From Halobacteriales archaeon (GTDB taxonomy: Archaea; Halobacteriota; Halobacteria; Halobacteriales; SKSH01): a stretch of DNA of 6,134 bases. Made by a program: the position numbers and the translations under genes. Under the pieces are notes generated by a model. That model ran no database searches, was not told the DNA's origin, and was given only the letters and a program-made list of their open reading frames with translations. Positions 5,823-6,134 of this stretch are shown here, piece by piece; the first letter of the stretch is position 1; each line of letters starts with the position of its first letter. The stretch is from positions 1 to 6,134 of the forward strand of contig SKSH01000205.1 in NCBI GenBank assembly GCA_007118075.1, given 5' to 3'.

Positions 5823-5849
5823 GGAGTGGTTACTCAATGTCCGGGCGAT

Positions 5850-6134
5850 CTAAATCGGATCTGGGACCGGTTCGATGGTGACCGGTGCGCGGTGCACCTC
5901 GTAGATGCCCACCTCGTCATCGGCAAGGGCCAGTACATCATCACCGGTGTGGAGGCGTTCACTCGCACCGACGAAGGCTACCGGGATGGCCTTGCCACCG
6001 TGGTATACGACATAATAGTCACCGCTGAGGACGTATTCAGAGAGCCGAAGAAATCCGGAGAAGTTGCGCGAGAGGAGTGATTCATGGACCTCCAAGAACG
6101 AGGTGTCATCGGTGAATCCACGGTCGATCTCCTC
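5850..6134 (-). CDS. Unrecognised haloarchaeal-type protein, C-terminal 94 residues only
   Basis: The frame is open from the right window edge to a TAG at 5850, so the start lies outside. The visible part holds a region of alternating strands: GFLRLSEYVLSGDYYVVYHG (27-46), GKAIPVAFVGASERL (47-61), then TGDDVLALADDEVGIYEVHR (63-82) and a proline-rich acidic tail ending PVPDPI. The order of strand, gly-rich turn and strand recalls small beta domains in which the turn GGK links an output strand to an AFVG strand. I cannot name the family. The strand was chosen because the acidic composition and strand periodicity look like real haloarchaeal protein. The overlapping plus-strand frame (5796-6080) has Cys, Trp and basic runs atypical of its neighbours. 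The gene converges on the winged-helix regulator with a 66-base gap. Confidence 0.7.
   Translation of the reverse strand, partial: EEIDRGFTDDTSFLEVHESLLSRNFSGFLRLSEYVLSGDYYVVYHGGKAIPVAFVGASERLHTGDDVLALADDEVGIYEVHRAPVTIEPVPDPI

Noticed and set aside
5816..5885. Possible tRNA: AGCGGAGTGGTTA resembles a D-arm and GGTTCGATG a T-loop
   Set aside because: No 7-bp acceptor stem, anticodon stem or correct spacing could be drawn, and half of it lies in the right-edge coding frame.
5796..6080. Plus-strand reading frame opposite the right-edge gene
   Set aside because: Its composition is less acidic and it has no recognisable pattern. The minus-strand frame is open to the window edge and looks like a real strand-rich protein.
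1..6134. Defence system, CRISPR array, insertion sequence or prophage part
   Set aside because: No direct-repeat array, transposase, integrase, terminal repeat or toxin/nuclease motif is visible. All confident genes are housekeeping or conserved haloarchaeal genes.

Overview
The window reads as a stretch of haloarchaeal (class Halobacteria) chromosome. The proteins are strongly acidic, the DNA is GC-rich, and the reading frames are tightly packed. The protein set matches that group: a Trm112-like zinc-ribbon protein starting with a CCPVDK motif, an archaeal CysRS with an extra insertion, a DUF7524-like membrane protein, and a small winged-helix regulator behind a leaderless-type promoter. The sequence does not allow a genus to be named.

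Left part (1-1514, + strand): the C-terminal part of a 3-hydroxyacyl-CoA dehydrogenase overlaps, by 8 bases, a full enoyl-CoA hydratase gene. Together they supply the hydration and NAD-dependent oxidation steps of beta-oxidation or a related acyl-CoA route.

Middle part (1511-5263, - strand): in transcription order, purA (adenylosuccinate synthetase), a Trm112-like methyltransferase partner, a two-helix membrane protein of the DUF7524 type, and cysS (cysteinyl-tRNA synthetase). Gaps of 68, 73 and 42 bases could hold separate promoters, so a single operon is not certain. Two genes have translation-related roles and one is in purine synthesis. The stop codons of cysS and the enoyl-CoA hydratase share a TTAA, so these convergent genes have no spacer.

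Right part (5264-6134): a 213-base divergent intergenic region holds the purA control region, a perfect 10-base palindrome and a clear leaderless-type promoter for a 101-aa winged-helix regulator on the + strand. A 66-base convergent gap with a hairpin follows. The window ends in the C-terminal 94 residues of an unrecognised minus-strand protein.

No rRNA, tRNA, CRISPR array, insertion sequence or integration mark was found. It looks like an ordinary core-genome region. The parts most worth a second look are the uncharacterised regulator beside purA, the membrane protein between trm112 and cysS, and the hairpin that displays the cysS ribosome binding site.
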